Origin: an uncultured Clostridia bacterium | GTDB taxonomy: Bacteria > Bacillota > Clostridia > Peptostreptococcales > Anaerovoracaceae | Direction of reading: 5' to 3' | Length of the DNA: 64,000 nucleotides | NCBI GenBank assembly: GCA_937900415.1 | Contig: CALCEY010000010.1 | Location: 62,001-126,000, forward strand | Part shown: piece by piece, positions 15,882-23,820 of the stretch | Layout of the letters: each line of letters opens with the position of its first letter | Numbering within the stretch: the stretch's first letter is position 1 | The notes under the pieces: generated by a model | Database searches by the model: none | Seen by the model: only the letters and a program-made list of their open reading frames with translations | Told to the model about the DNA's origin: nothing | Translations under genes and position numbers: made by a program

Positions 15882-16400
15882 CTATGCTCTTTCTCTTATT
15901 TCATCGAGAATTTTCTTAACTTTGTCTTTCGTCAAATTTCCGTAAGTCTCGTCTCCTTCAGCGCTTTTTACCATCATTACCGGCGCCAGTGAACAACAGC
16001 CGAGGCATGCTACGTTGTTAAGCGTAAATATACCGTCTTCAGTAGTTTCTCCATCCTTGATGCCAAGGTGTTCGCACACGGCTTCTTCAATCTGCTCAGA
16101 ACCGTTTACATGACAGGCTGTACCCTGACAAAGCATTACGAGATATTTGCCTACTGGCTGTAATCTAAACTGAGCGTAGAAAGTAGCTACGCCATAAATT
16201 TTAGCCGGCTTGATACCGGTAGCATCGGATATATGATTTATGGTGTCTATCGAAAGATATCCGTAAATATCCTGGGCTTTTTGCAGAATAGTTATGAGAC
16301 TACCCGGCACATGCGCATATTGTTCCAGAACGGGCTGCAGTTCTTTGAACTGTTCCTTTCTGTTCTCCGAACAATTGCAGTTACAAACTTTTTCACTCAT
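15882..16400 (-). CDS. stnA: NuoE/HydC-like [2Fe-2S] subunit (StnA-type)
   Basis: This 172-residue protein is a thioredoxin-like [2Fe-2S] protein of the NuoE family that accompanies NuoF-type flavoproteins. Cluster ligands are C91, C96, C132 and C136 (contexts LCQGTACHV and ACLGCCS). A short N-terminal segment holds three further Cys (CNCNC) not needed for the canonical cluster. Strong ribosome-binding site AAAGAGG lies seven bases before the ATG. It is the first gene of the three-gene operon and follows a consensus SigA promoter. Confidence 0.87.
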   Translation of the reverse strand: MSEKVCNCNCSENRKEQFKELQPVLEQYAHVPGSLITILQKAQDIYGYLSIDTINHISDATGIKPAKIYGVATFYAQFRLQPVGKYLVMLCQGTACHVNGSEQIEEAVCEHLGIKDGETTEDGIFTLNNVACLGCCSLAPVMMVKSAEGDETYGNLTKDKVKKILDEIRERA

Positions 16401-16449
16401 TTTAGTACCTCTTTAAAATAAAATACATCTTCATAAAACTACAACAGAT

Positions 16450-16478
16450 ATTATAGCAAATTTTTTGGCTGAAATCAA
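16450..16478 (-). promoter_or_regulatory. SigA-type promoter of the Stn-type operon
   Basis: The minus strand holds TTGATT, a 17-base spacer and TATAAT, about 50 bases before the NuoE-like start codon. The rest of the 222-base intergenic region (16401-16622) shows no gene; a weak five-base-pair hairpin ACAAC/GTTGT lies at about 16593-16608. Confidence 0.8.
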
Positions 16479-16622
16479 TATCGAGGTGTAATAACAACGT
16501 TCATATTTCGCCGCCTTAAGCAAATATAACGAACAAACCGCCCTTTCACTCCGCCATAGACCGGATGTTATCAGGACGGTTAAATACAAGCTTACAACTT
16601 GATGTTGTTTTTAAAATTATCT

Positions 16623-17849
16623 TTATTGTTTTTCATCCGTTTTTTCGTCGTCTTCTCCTGAAGTTTCCTCCTCGTTCAGGATATATATTTTAACTCTTTC
16701 TATTCGTCTCTCTCTTATGGACATTATCTTGAAATTATAATTTTCAAATTCAACTATGCGGCCTATGTCGTTTTCATCGGGGATTTCTCCCAGAATATCT
16801 ATAATAAAACCGCCTATGGTTTCGCTGCTGTCTGACTGGAGATTTATTCCCAGCTCTTCATCAAGATCGTCAAGATCCACGTCGCCGTCAACCAGATAAG
16901 TGCTGTCGTCTACTTTATCTATTATTTCAACTTCCTCGTCATATTCGTCATCTATGTCTCCGACAACTTCTTCTATTATGTCTTCCATGGTTACGATACC
17001 GGAAAAGCCGCCGTATTCGTCTATGAGTATGGCTATCTGCTGCTTTGACTTTTGCAGCTCAAATAAAAGAGAGTCGATGTTCTTGGTATCCGGAACGAAA
17101 TATGCTTTTCTAAGTATTGAAGAAATATCCACCGCCTCATAGCCTATCTCTCTTGCTTTTATAAGATAGTCCTTTATGTTCAGCACACCTATTATATTAT
17201 CCCTTTCTCCTCTGCATACGGGGATTCTGGAATAGCGCAGCGCCATCATGTCGTCAAAATATTCCTCGAGAGGATCTTCAACGTCTATCATGAATACATC
17301 GGTTCTCGGCGTCATAACCTCGTAAGCCAGCTTATCGTCGAAGGCAAAGATAGAATTTATCATCTTCTTTCCCTCTTCCTTTATAACGCCTGATTCCTGT
17401 CCTGCTTCAAGCATCGACATAACTTCTTCTTCTGAAAAAGCGTCGTCTTCAAGATGAGTTTCCTGTCTGAACAGCCTGAGAAAAATATCGGTTATAAGCA
17501 TAAGCAGCTTTGTAGCTGGCGCAAGAACAATAGAAAGACCGTTTATCAGCGACATGGTCTTTTCTGCAAAAGCCTCATGATGTTGAAAAGCTATCTTATG
17601 AGAGAAATATTCACCGAAAATAATGATGGATAATATGAAGCCTATGGCTGTTCTAATGTCATAAAAGGCCAGCCACGCTCCGAAAGCAGTACATAATATC
17701 ATTATCAGCCTGCATGTCGCCTGATATTTTTCGGTAATTCGACTCGAAGCTACAAGGGCTGTATTTATGGCGGCAAACAATCCATGCACCGCTGTGAGTA
17801 AAACTATTATACCTATTCGCATAGATAAACTGTCGGGGTCCGTTAACAT
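16623..17849 (-). CDS. CNNM/CBS-pair membrane protein (CorC/HlyC, hemolysin-C family)
   Basis: This 408-residue protein has an N-terminal CNNM-type membrane domain with about four hydrophobic segments, then a CBS pair (residues about 180-300, with YEVMTPRTDVFMID and FSGIVTMEDIIEEVVGDI), then a CorC-type C-terminal domain and a highly acidic tail. The family includes proteins that affect Mg2+/Co2+ efflux; the older name hemolysin C is misleading. It starts 3 bases after the U32 protein gene stop, so it is likely cotranscribed with mltG-trmR-trhP. Exact substrate is not determined. Confidence 0.88.
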   Translation of the reverse strand: MLTDPDSLSMRIGIIVLLTAVHGLFAAINTALVASSRITEKYQATCRLIMILCTAFGAWLAFYDIRTAIGFILSIIIFGEYFSHKIAFQHHEAFAEKTMSLINGLSIVLAPATKLLMLITDIFLRLFRQETHLEDDAFSEEEVMSMLEAGQESGVIKEEGKKMINSIFAFDDKLAYEVMTPRTDVFMIDVEDPLEEYFDDMMALRYSRIPVCRGERDNIIGVLNIKDYLIKAREIGYEAVDISSILRKAYFVPDTKNIDSLLFELQKSKQQIAILIDEYGGFSGIVTMEDIIEEVVGDIDDEYDEEVEIIDKVDDSTYLVDGDVDLDDLDEELGINLQSDSSETIGGFIIDILGEIPDENDIGRIVEFENYNFKIMSIRERRIERVKIYILNEEETSGEDDEKTDEKQ

Positions 17850-17851
17850 AA

Positions 17852-19081
17852 CTAATCCTTTCTTTTTCTTAACATAAAAAACGCCTTGACGGGTCTTTCC
17901 AGTCTTATTTTTAAAATCTGCTGAGGATGAGGCGCCGATTCTATAGCGTTCCCCTCCTCATCGTACATTTCAGTAAGCTTTTGCGTGAAAAAATCCACGC
18001 CGGGGCCAAATACCTCTATCTCGTCCCCAAGCACCATCTTGTTCCTTTGTTCCACCACGGCAAGTCCCGTTTCTTCATCGTATGCTTTTACCATGCCTAC
18101 GAATGAATATTCCCTCGTATACTGACTGGTTCTGTAATTTTGATCCTGATTAGATGGCCTGTGGAAATAAAATCCCGTAGTAAACTCCCTGTGGCTTACC
18201 TTGCAAAGCTCTTCAAGCCACTCATGATTAAACTCCCGCTTTTCAGGCGAAGCGATATAGCTGTCTATGGCTTTCCTGTAAGCTGAAACAACTACGGCTG
18301 CATAAAAAACGCTTTTCATTCTGCCTTCTATTTTAAAAGATGAAATCCCCGCGTCTATGAGCTCAGGCATATGCTCTATCAAACATAAATCCTTTGAATT
18401 GAGTATATAGGTTCCTCTGTCGTCCTCCTCCACAGGATAATACTCTCCCGGTCTTTGCTCTTCCATCAGGGCGTATTTCCATCTGCAGGGGTGAGCGCAC
18501 ATGCCGCGGTTTGCGTCTCTTTCTATCATGAAGTTACTCAGAAGGCATCTTCCCGAATATGAAATACACATGGCGCCGTGGACGAAGGCTTCCAGCTCCA
18601 TACCTTCAGGAATCTTCTTCTTCAACTCGCAGATCTCTTCAAGGCTCAGTTCTCTGGCAAGCACCAGACGTCTTATGCCGCGGTTATACCAGAAATGCGC
18701 CGTTTTATAATTTGTCATATTTGCTTGAGTGCTGAGATGGATTTCGGCGTTCGGAATGACCTCCCAAATCATATCTATAACTCCCGGATCGGCCGCAATA
18801 AAGGCGTCTATATCCAGCTCTTTTATTTTCTCAAGATAATCCAAGAAAGGTTCTACGTCTTCGTTATGAGCGAAGAAATTAAGAGTCATGTGACATTTTA
18901 CTCCGTGTGAATGGGCGAATTCTATTCCCTCTTTCATTTCTTCAAATGAAAAATTTCCCGCTCCCGCCCGGAGAGAAAAATTTTCTCCGCCGAAGTATAC
19001 GGCGTCAGCTCCGTACATGACTGCTGTCTTAAGTTTTTCCAAATCCCCCGCAGGGGCTAAAAGTTCCGGTTTAGTCATCAT
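17852..19081 (-). CDS. trhP: U32-family tRNA U34 hydroxylase component (TrhP/YrrO-like)
   Basis: U32 proteins of this group are prephenate-dependent tRNA uridine-34 hydroxylases that generate 5-hydroxyuridine, the substrate for TrmR methylation. The signature EAFVHGAMCISYSGRC, plus further cysteines in NRGMCAHPCRWKY, match the Cys set expected for an iron-sulfur site. The 409-residue protein has the core domain and a C-terminal beta-barrel (VGMVKAYDEETGLAVVEQRNK). Bacillus encodes two adjacent copies (yrrN, yrrO); here only one is seen. It is 27 bases from the TrmR-like gene, whose product acts on the next step. Confidence 0.87.
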   Translation of the reverse strand: MMTKPELLAPAGDLEKLKTAVMYGADAVYFGGENFSLRAGAGNFSFEEMKEGIEFAHSHGVKCHMTLNFFAHNEDVEPFLDYLEKIKELDIDAFIAADPGVIDMIWEVIPNAEIHLSTQANMTNYKTAHFWYNRGIRRLVLARELSLEEICELKKKIPEGMELEAFVHGAMCISYSGRCLLSNFMIERDANRGMCAHPCRWKYALMEEQRPGEYYPVEEDDRGTYILNSKDLCLIEHMPELIDAGISSFKIEGRMKSVFYAAVVVSAYRKAIDSYIASPEKREFNHEWLEELCKVSHREFTTGFYFHRPSNQDQNYRTSQYTREYSFVGMVKAYDEETGLAVVEQRNKMVLGDEIEVFGPGVDFFTQKLTEMYDEEGNAIESAPHPQQILKIRLERPVKAFFMLRKRKD

Positions 19082-19108
19082 TTATACCTATCTCATTCTG
19101 AATCTTTG

Positions 19109-19774
19109 TCAATCTTTTTCTTTCAAAGCATGATACACGCTCAGCGCCAGCCCGTCTCCGCACGCAATTATTGATGTATCAAGAAACGGGCAGCCTGATA
19201 TGTACTCCAGATACTGCCTCATTTTCCGAACGTTAGTCTTGAATCTTCCGCTGCTGTCATACTTATCTGCGGCAGTAGCGCCTTTCAGCAGCACATTATC
19301 TGATACTATAAGCGCGCCGTCTCTGCAAAAAGGCAGGGCGGCGTCTAAAAATCTTTTGTAGTGACTTTTGGCAGCGTCTATGAAAACCATATCAAACAGT
19401 ATGTCTCCCTCTTTAAGGCTTTGACGTACTGCCTCCTCTCCGTCGCCGGTTAAAATGGTGATTTTACTTTCAAAGCCTGAACTCTTAATATTCTCCCTGG
19501 CTATATCGGCCATTTCCGGAGATTTTTCGACCGTAACTACCTCTGCTCCCATCTGCGCGAAAAAAGCAGCCGAATAACCTACGGCAGTTCCTATTTCAAG
19601 AATTTTCACAGGCTTAAAGGCTTTGAGAAGAAATCCTAAAAAATTCTCGGTTTCCCTTAAAATTACAGGGACCCTCGCCTCCTCGGCTTTTTGCCTCAAG
19701 ATGTTCAAGTATTCTGAACGAGGCTTGTAAAAACCGTTTATATAATTTGTAATATCATCGTTTGTAATATTCAT
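19109..19774 (-). CDS. trmR: tRNA 5-hydroxyuridine methyltransferase TrmR (YrrM-like)
   Basis: This 221-residue SAM-dependent O-methyltransferase is expected to convert tRNA ho5U34 to mo5U34. The SAM motif LEIGTAVGYSAAFFAQMGA, the acidic motif FDMVFIDAAKSHYKRFLD and the metal-site region LIVSDNVLLKG are visible, placing it in the COMT-like methyltransferase_3 family. I choose the ATG at 19774, one base past the mltG stop; the longer frame upstream is a shadow of mltG. The mltG-trmR-trhP order equals Bacillus yrrL-yrrM-yrrN/O, which supports the specific function. Confidence 0.88.
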   Translation of the reverse strand: MNITNDDITNYINGFYKPRSEYLNILRQKAEEARVPVILRETENFLGFLLKAFKPVKILEIGTAVGYSAAFFAQMGAEVVTVEKSPEMADIARENIKSSGFESKITILTGDGEEAVRQSLKEGDILFDMVFIDAAKSHYKRFLDAALPFCRDGALIVSDNVLLKGATAADKYDSSGRFKTNVRKMRQYLEYISGCPFLDTSIIACGDGLALSVYHALKEKD

Positions 19775-19775
19775 C

Positions 19776-20846
19776 TTAATACCAGAGGTTCTCCTCAACC
19801 GCTTTTTCATGTTCGGCCAGCGTCTTGGAATAGATAACAGTTCCGTCCTCCTTAGCAAAGAAGAAGAGATAATCGGATTTTTCATATGAAATCGTATCAT
19901 CCATAGCCGGAGCCGATACTGCGCATACGGGACCTATAGGAAGTCCTGCATACTTATATGTATTATACTTGGATTCCACTTCAAGGTCGCTGTAGGTAAC
20001 ATTTACCTTTTTTTCCTGTAATGCGTAAAGGACTGTTATATCGCTTTGCAGCGGCATATTTTTATCGAGTCTGTTGATAAAGACTCCGGCGATTACAGGC
20101 CTGTCCTTTTCAAAGAGAGATTCGCTTTCTACCACAGAAGCGAGGGAAAGGAACTGGTGAACCGTCCTGCCGCTTTTTTCTATAGCTTCCTTTCTCTCTG
20201 AAAGCTTTTTATCAGTCATCGTCAGCATTATATCGGTAACGTCTTCTATTGAAGCGTTTTCATCAGTTATGATGTATGTTTCCGGATAAAGATATCCTTC
20301 CAGCGGATACATTATGCCTTCTTTAAATATCTCGTCCGTCAAAAACCAGTATTTGTCTATGAGACCATTCAGATATTCCCTGTCATTCCAGAGAGTCAGT
20401 ATGTCTTCTTTCGAATAAGGCAGTTTTTCTGCTATGGCTTCCGCCGCCTGAGGAATCGTTGAGCACTCCACTACAGTTATAATGTTTTTTGAAAGATAAT
20501 TGAAATCTCCTGTGTTGATGGCTTTCAAAATTTCTTTCAGTCCCATATCCTTTGAGAATATATACGTGTTGGCCTGTAATGTATCATATCCGCCTATCCT
20601 GACGTGAATCTTGGCCATCGTCTTGTTCTTTATCAAACCGTTCTCATCCAGAATTTCTATTATGCCCGCAGCGCCGCTTCCTGAGGGAATGTTGACCGTA
20701 ACAGGATCGTCGCTGCCGACGTCTGCCGGACCCAGGCCGCTGTTATATGTAATCAGGGCAGCTGCGATAAGTACGGCTAAAATCAAACAAGCTATCAAAA
20801 GGATGCAAAGTTTTTTGTTGGATTTGATGACTTCAAGCTTTATCAT
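19776..20846 (-). CDS. mltG: Endolytic peptidoglycan transglycosylase MltG
   Basis: MltG cleaves nascent glycan strands at the outer face of the cytoplasmic membrane and sets strand length. This 356-residue protein has an N-terminal membrane helix (residues about 12-34), a LysM-like region, and the YceG domain with the catalytic glutamate motif LASVVESES (E240) and MPLQSDITVLYAL, YNTYKYAGLPIGPV. AGAGGTAAC precedes the ATG. The efp terminator lies upstream (20888-20905), so the gene either has its own promoter or depends on read-through. Confidence 0.93.
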   Translation of the reverse strand: MIKLEVIKSNKKLCILLIACLILAVLIAAALITYNSGLGPADVGSDDPVTVNIPSGSGAAGIIEILDENGLIKNKTMAKIHVRIGGYDTLQANTYIFSKDMGLKEILKAINTGDFNYLSKNIITVVECSTIPQAAEAIAEKLPYSKEDILTLWNDREYLNGLIDKYWFLTDEIFKEGIMYPLEGYLYPETYIITDENASIEDVTDIMLTMTDKKLSERKEAIEKSGRTVHQFLSLASVVESESLFEKDRPVIAGVFINRLDKNMPLQSDITVLYALQEKKVNVTYSDLEVESKYNTYKYAGLPIGPVCAVSAPAMDDTISYEKSDYLFFFAKEDGTVIYSKTLAEHEKAVEENLWY

Positions 20847-20879
20847 AAAGTTACCTCTGTTTCAGCTTTATAAAAACTA

Positions 20880-20905
20880 TAAATAAAGGGACGAGTCTTC
20901 GTCCC
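20880..20905 (-). terminator. Terminator between efp and mltG
   Basis: A seven-base-pair stem GGGACGA/TCGTCCC with loop GTCT occupies 20888-20905; on the minus strand it is followed by TTTATTTATAG. It lies about 40 bases after the efp stop. Confidence 0.8.
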
Positions 20906-20943
20906 GTAGCTTTCTCCACAAAGGAGGTCGTTATCGAAGCTTT

Positions 20944-21504
20944 TTACTTGGAACGTCCAAGATATTCCCCGCTTCTTGTGTCTATCTGTATTACTTCTCC
21001 TTCTTCTATGAAGATAGGTACCTGAATGACTGCTCCTGTCTCAACAGTAGCCGCTTTTGTAACGTTAGTCGCTGTGTCGCCCTTGACTCCCGGTTCCGTT
21101 TCTATAACCTTCAGATCTACGAAATTAGGAGCTTCAACGAGAAATGCGCTGCCCTTATAGAATTTGATGGTAGCTTCGTCATTTTCTCTTATATATTTCA
21201 TGGCTTCCTCCACCTGCTCCTGCATGAGCGGAACCTGCTCGTAGGTTTCCTGATCCATGAAGTAGTAGAGCTCGCCGTCGTTATACAGATACTGCATAAC
21301 CTTGGTTTCTATGTGAGCTTTCGGAAATTTGTCATTAGGATTGAAAGCTTCTTCTCTCGTGGCGCCTGTAAGAATATTTCTATATTTTGTTCTTACGAAA
21401 GCTGCTCCCTTACCCGGCTTAACATGCTGGAAGTCCAGGACTACGTGAGGCTCTCCGTTAATTTCAAATGTAATACCTTTTCTGAAATCACTAGCGTAAA
21501 TCAT
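20944..21504 (-). CDS. efp: Elongation factor P
   Basis: EF-P enters the ribosomal E site and relieves stalling at polyproline sequences. The 186-residue, three-domain protein has the loop VKPGKGAAFV with Lys32 at the position modified in Bacillus EF-P, the KOW-like N-domain, and the C-terminal signature with GVKGDTATNVTKAATVETGA. No modification enzyme is encoded in the window. A consensus SigA promoter directly upstream suggests strong constitutive expression, and a terminator follows. Confidence 0.97.
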   Translation of the reverse strand: MIYASDFRKGITFEINGEPHVVLDFQHVKPGKGAAFVRTKYRNILTGATREEAFNPNDKFPKAHIETKVMQYLYNDGELYYFMDQETYEQVPLMQEQVEEAMKYIRENDEATIKFYKGSAFLVEAPNFVDLKVIETEPGVKGDTATNVTKAATVETGAVIQVPIFIEEGEVIQIDTRSGEYLGRSK

Positions 21505-21555
21505 TTTTTATCTCTCCATTCCTTTCAAATCGGCTTTTTTCTTTGACTGCTGTTT

Positions 21556-21584
21556 ATTATACCAAAAGATACGACGGTTGCCAA
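21556..21584 (-). promoter_or_regulatory. SigA-type promoter of efp
   Basis: On the minus strand TTGGCA and TATAAT are spaced by exactly 17 bases, about 50 bases before the efp start. The gap to the upstream YlbF gene (21505-21633) also contains a small imperfect hairpin without a T-tract. Confidence 0.85.
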
Positions 21585-21633
21585 GTCCTCAATCCCTAAT
21601 GGGAAAAATGAGGTTTTCACTGGATTACGACAG

Positions 21634-21972
21634 CTATGCCATGTCTCCGAGACCTGCCGCTTCTCCTAAAATCTCGTAGACATCCTTCATCATCAGGGAA
21701 AAGCGCATTTCAGCTTGCAGATATTCGGCGCACAGAGGATCTCCGGCCATGATGCTGTAAAGGGACTGGACGGAAGCCATGGCTTCCTCTGTAACCTCTT
21801 CTCCCATCATCTGTTTCGCCTGAAGCTCAAACTGTTTTTGCTGAAAATCCTTGAGCATTTTGTCCAGTTCAGGGTTCGCCTTTATCTTTTCCTTTACAGC
21901 GCTGTATTGCTTGAATTCTTCCGAAGCCTTGATGGCCTGCGCCAAGCCGTGAGCTTGATCGTATACGTTCAT
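21634..21972 (-). CDS. YlbF/YmcA-family protein
   Basis: This 112-residue all-helical protein belongs to the YlbF/YmcA/YheA family. In Bacillus, YlbF and YmcA form a complex with YaaT that partners RNase Y and influences competence, sporulation and biofilm formation. The family pattern is visible as VYDQAHGLAQAIKASEEFKQY at the start, then PELDKMLKDFQQKQFELQAKQMMGEE. CAAAGGAGAGTGACAAG gives a strong ribosome-binding site. It follows the rnjA gene by 100 bases, so an RNA-decay association is plausible. Whether it is the YlbF or YmcA orthologue cannot be decided here. Confidence 0.85.
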   Translation of the reverse strand: MNVYDQAHGLAQAIKASEEFKQYSAVKEKIKANPELDKMLKDFQQKQFELQAKQMMGEEVTEEAMASVQSLYSIMAGDPLCAEYLQAEMRFSLMMKDVYEILGEAAGLGDMA

Positions 21973-22073
21973 CTTGTCACTCTCCTTTGAAATATTTTTC
22001 TTCTCACCTGAAAATCCTTTTTTCTTAAAATATTTTTTTGCCGTTTTTCATTCCACGTCACTTGAATTTACTT

Positions 22074-23756
22074 TTATACCTCTAAGAATATCGGCAGGAT
22101 TATAGGATCCCTCTTGGTAGTCTGATAAATATACGAACCGAGAGAATCCCTTACCTTGGACTTCATGGTGTTCCAGTCTTTGATATTTTTTTTCTGACAC
22201 TTTTCTATAGCTTCTTCGGCCACTCTGCGAGCCTCGTCGATAAGCTTTTCGTTTTCCCTCACATACACGAAACCGCGGGAAATTATGTCAGGTCCGGAAA
22301 CCACCTGATGACTTTCCCTGTCGATGGCGGCTACTACTATTATAAGCCCTGACTCTGACAGAAGCTTTCTGTCGCGAAGCACTATGTTGCCTACATCTCC
22401 TACTCCGAGTCCGTCCACAAGTATAGCGTCAGCGTCGACCTGCTGCGGTGTTTTGGCGGCTCTTCTCTTGCTTACATTTAAAATATCTCCGTTATCAAGC
22501 ACAAATATATTTTCGCTCTTCATTCCGAGGCTTTCCGCCAGACGGGCATGCTGTATAAGATGTCTGTACTCGCCGTGAACCGGCATAAAAAACTTTGGCT
22601 TTATAAGCGAATGGAGCAGCTTCAGCTCCTCCTGACATGCGTGACCTGAAACGTGAATGTCTGCAATATCCGAATAAATTACCTCGGCGCCTTTTTCAAA
22701 CAACTTGTTTACTACGTTGGAAACGGTTTTTTCGTTTCCCGGTACAGGCGTTGAGGAAAGGATTACCATATCCCCCTTCTTAAGCTTTACCGACTTATGC
22801 TCGCCTGAGGCTATTCTGGAAAGAGCCGACATAGGCTCGCCCTGACTTCCGGTAGTAATTATAACCAGCTTATCGTCAGGAATATTTTTCGTCATTTTCA
22901 AATCCACAAGAGTTCCCGGCGGTATGTCAAGATAGCCCAAATCTATTGCCAAAGCTACCACATTTTCCATACTTCTTCCGGATATAGCGACTTTTCTGCC
23001 TACCTTGACAGCGTTCTCGATAATTTTTTGAACGCGGTGAACGTTGGAAGAAAAGGTTGCTATTATTATTCGAGTCTTCGCTGTTCTGAAAATGTTTTCG
23101 ATAGTACGGCCGACAACTCTTTCAGAGGCTGTAAAGCCCGGTCTCACGGCGTTAGTGCTGTCGCACATCATCAGAGTTACGCCTTTTTTACCTATTTCGG
23201 CCAGCCTCGAAAAATCTATAGGCTCTCCGTCTACCGGAGTATAGTCTATTTTAAAGTCTCCTGAATGAAAGATAACCCCGGCAGGCGTGCTTATGGCGAG
23301 GCAAATAGAATCAGCTATGGAATGAGTCGTCCTTATTGTTTCTACTTTAAAATCTCCAAGCTGTATCTTATCCCCTGCCTTTATGGTTCTGAGATCTCCG
23401 ACCACCTGATGCTCTCTGAGCTTGTTTTCCACAAGACCCAGCGTAAGCCTTGTTCCATATACGGGAAGCTTGACATTTTTTAAAAGATAAGGGATGGCTC
23501 CTATGTGATCCTCATGACCATGGGTTATCACCATTCCCACCAATTTATCTCTGTTTTCTATAACATAGCTGAAATCTGGGATAACTATGTCAATTCCGTA
23601 CATTTCGTCTTCAGGAAAAGTCATGCCGCAGTCTATTATCAGGATTTGATCGTCGTATTCCAGGAGCGTCATGTTCTTACCTATTTCGTTCAGTCCTCCT
23701 ATGGGAATAATCTTAAGACTGGGCTCTTTTTTTCCTTTAACTTGTCTTTTTCTCAT
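22074..23756 (-). CDS. rnjA: Ribonuclease J
   Basis: RNase J is a metallo-beta-lactamase/beta-CASP nuclease with 5'-3' exo- and endonuclease activity in mRNA turnover and rRNA maturation. The 560-residue length is typical. The zinc-binding THGHEDHIGA is at about residues 78-87, FHSGDFKID and the beta-CASP region with SGRSMENV follow, and the late HVSGHACQEELK and MPVHGEYRHL complete the catalytic set. The C-terminal dimerisation domain is present. The gene lies between leuS and the ylbF-like gene. Confidence 0.95.
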   Translation of the reverse strand: MRKRQVKGKKEPSLKIIPIGGLNEIGKNMTLLEYDDQILIIDCGMTFPEDEMYGIDIVIPDFSYVIENRDKLVGMVITHGHEDHIGAIPYLLKNVKLPVYGTRLTLGLVENKLREHQVVGDLRTIKAGDKIQLGDFKVETIRTTHSIADSICLAISTPAGVIFHSGDFKIDYTPVDGEPIDFSRLAEIGKKGVTLMMCDSTNAVRPGFTASERVVGRTIENIFRTAKTRIIIATFSSNVHRVQKIIENAVKVGRKVAISGRSMENVVALAIDLGYLDIPPGTLVDLKMTKNIPDDKLVIITTGSQGEPMSALSRIASGEHKSVKLKKGDMVILSSTPVPGNEKTVSNVVNKLFEKGAEVIYSDIADIHVSGHACQEELKLLHSLIKPKFFMPVHGEYRHLIQHARLAESLGMKSENIFVLDNGDILNVSKRRAAKTPQQVDADAILVDGLGVGDVGNIVLRDRKLLSESGLIIVVAAIDRESHQVVSGPDIISRGFVYVRENEKLIDEARRVAEEAIEKCQKKNIKDWNTMKSKVRDSLGSYIYQTTKRDPIILPIFLEV

Positions 23757-23820
23757 AAAAATTTATTCTCCGTTCCTTTTATTTATGAAAAGACAGCTTT
23801 AATGAATTATGAAGTTGTAT

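Noticed and set aside
14118..16400. Electron-bifurcating [FeFe] hydrogenase
   Set aside because: HydB- and HydC-like subunits are present but the H-cluster subunit is not; the third gene carries an NfnB module instead.
16593..16608. ACAAC/GTTGT hairpin downstream of the CNNM/CBS protein
   Set aside because: Too short a stem for a terminator on its own, and the T-run is on the strand without a gene.
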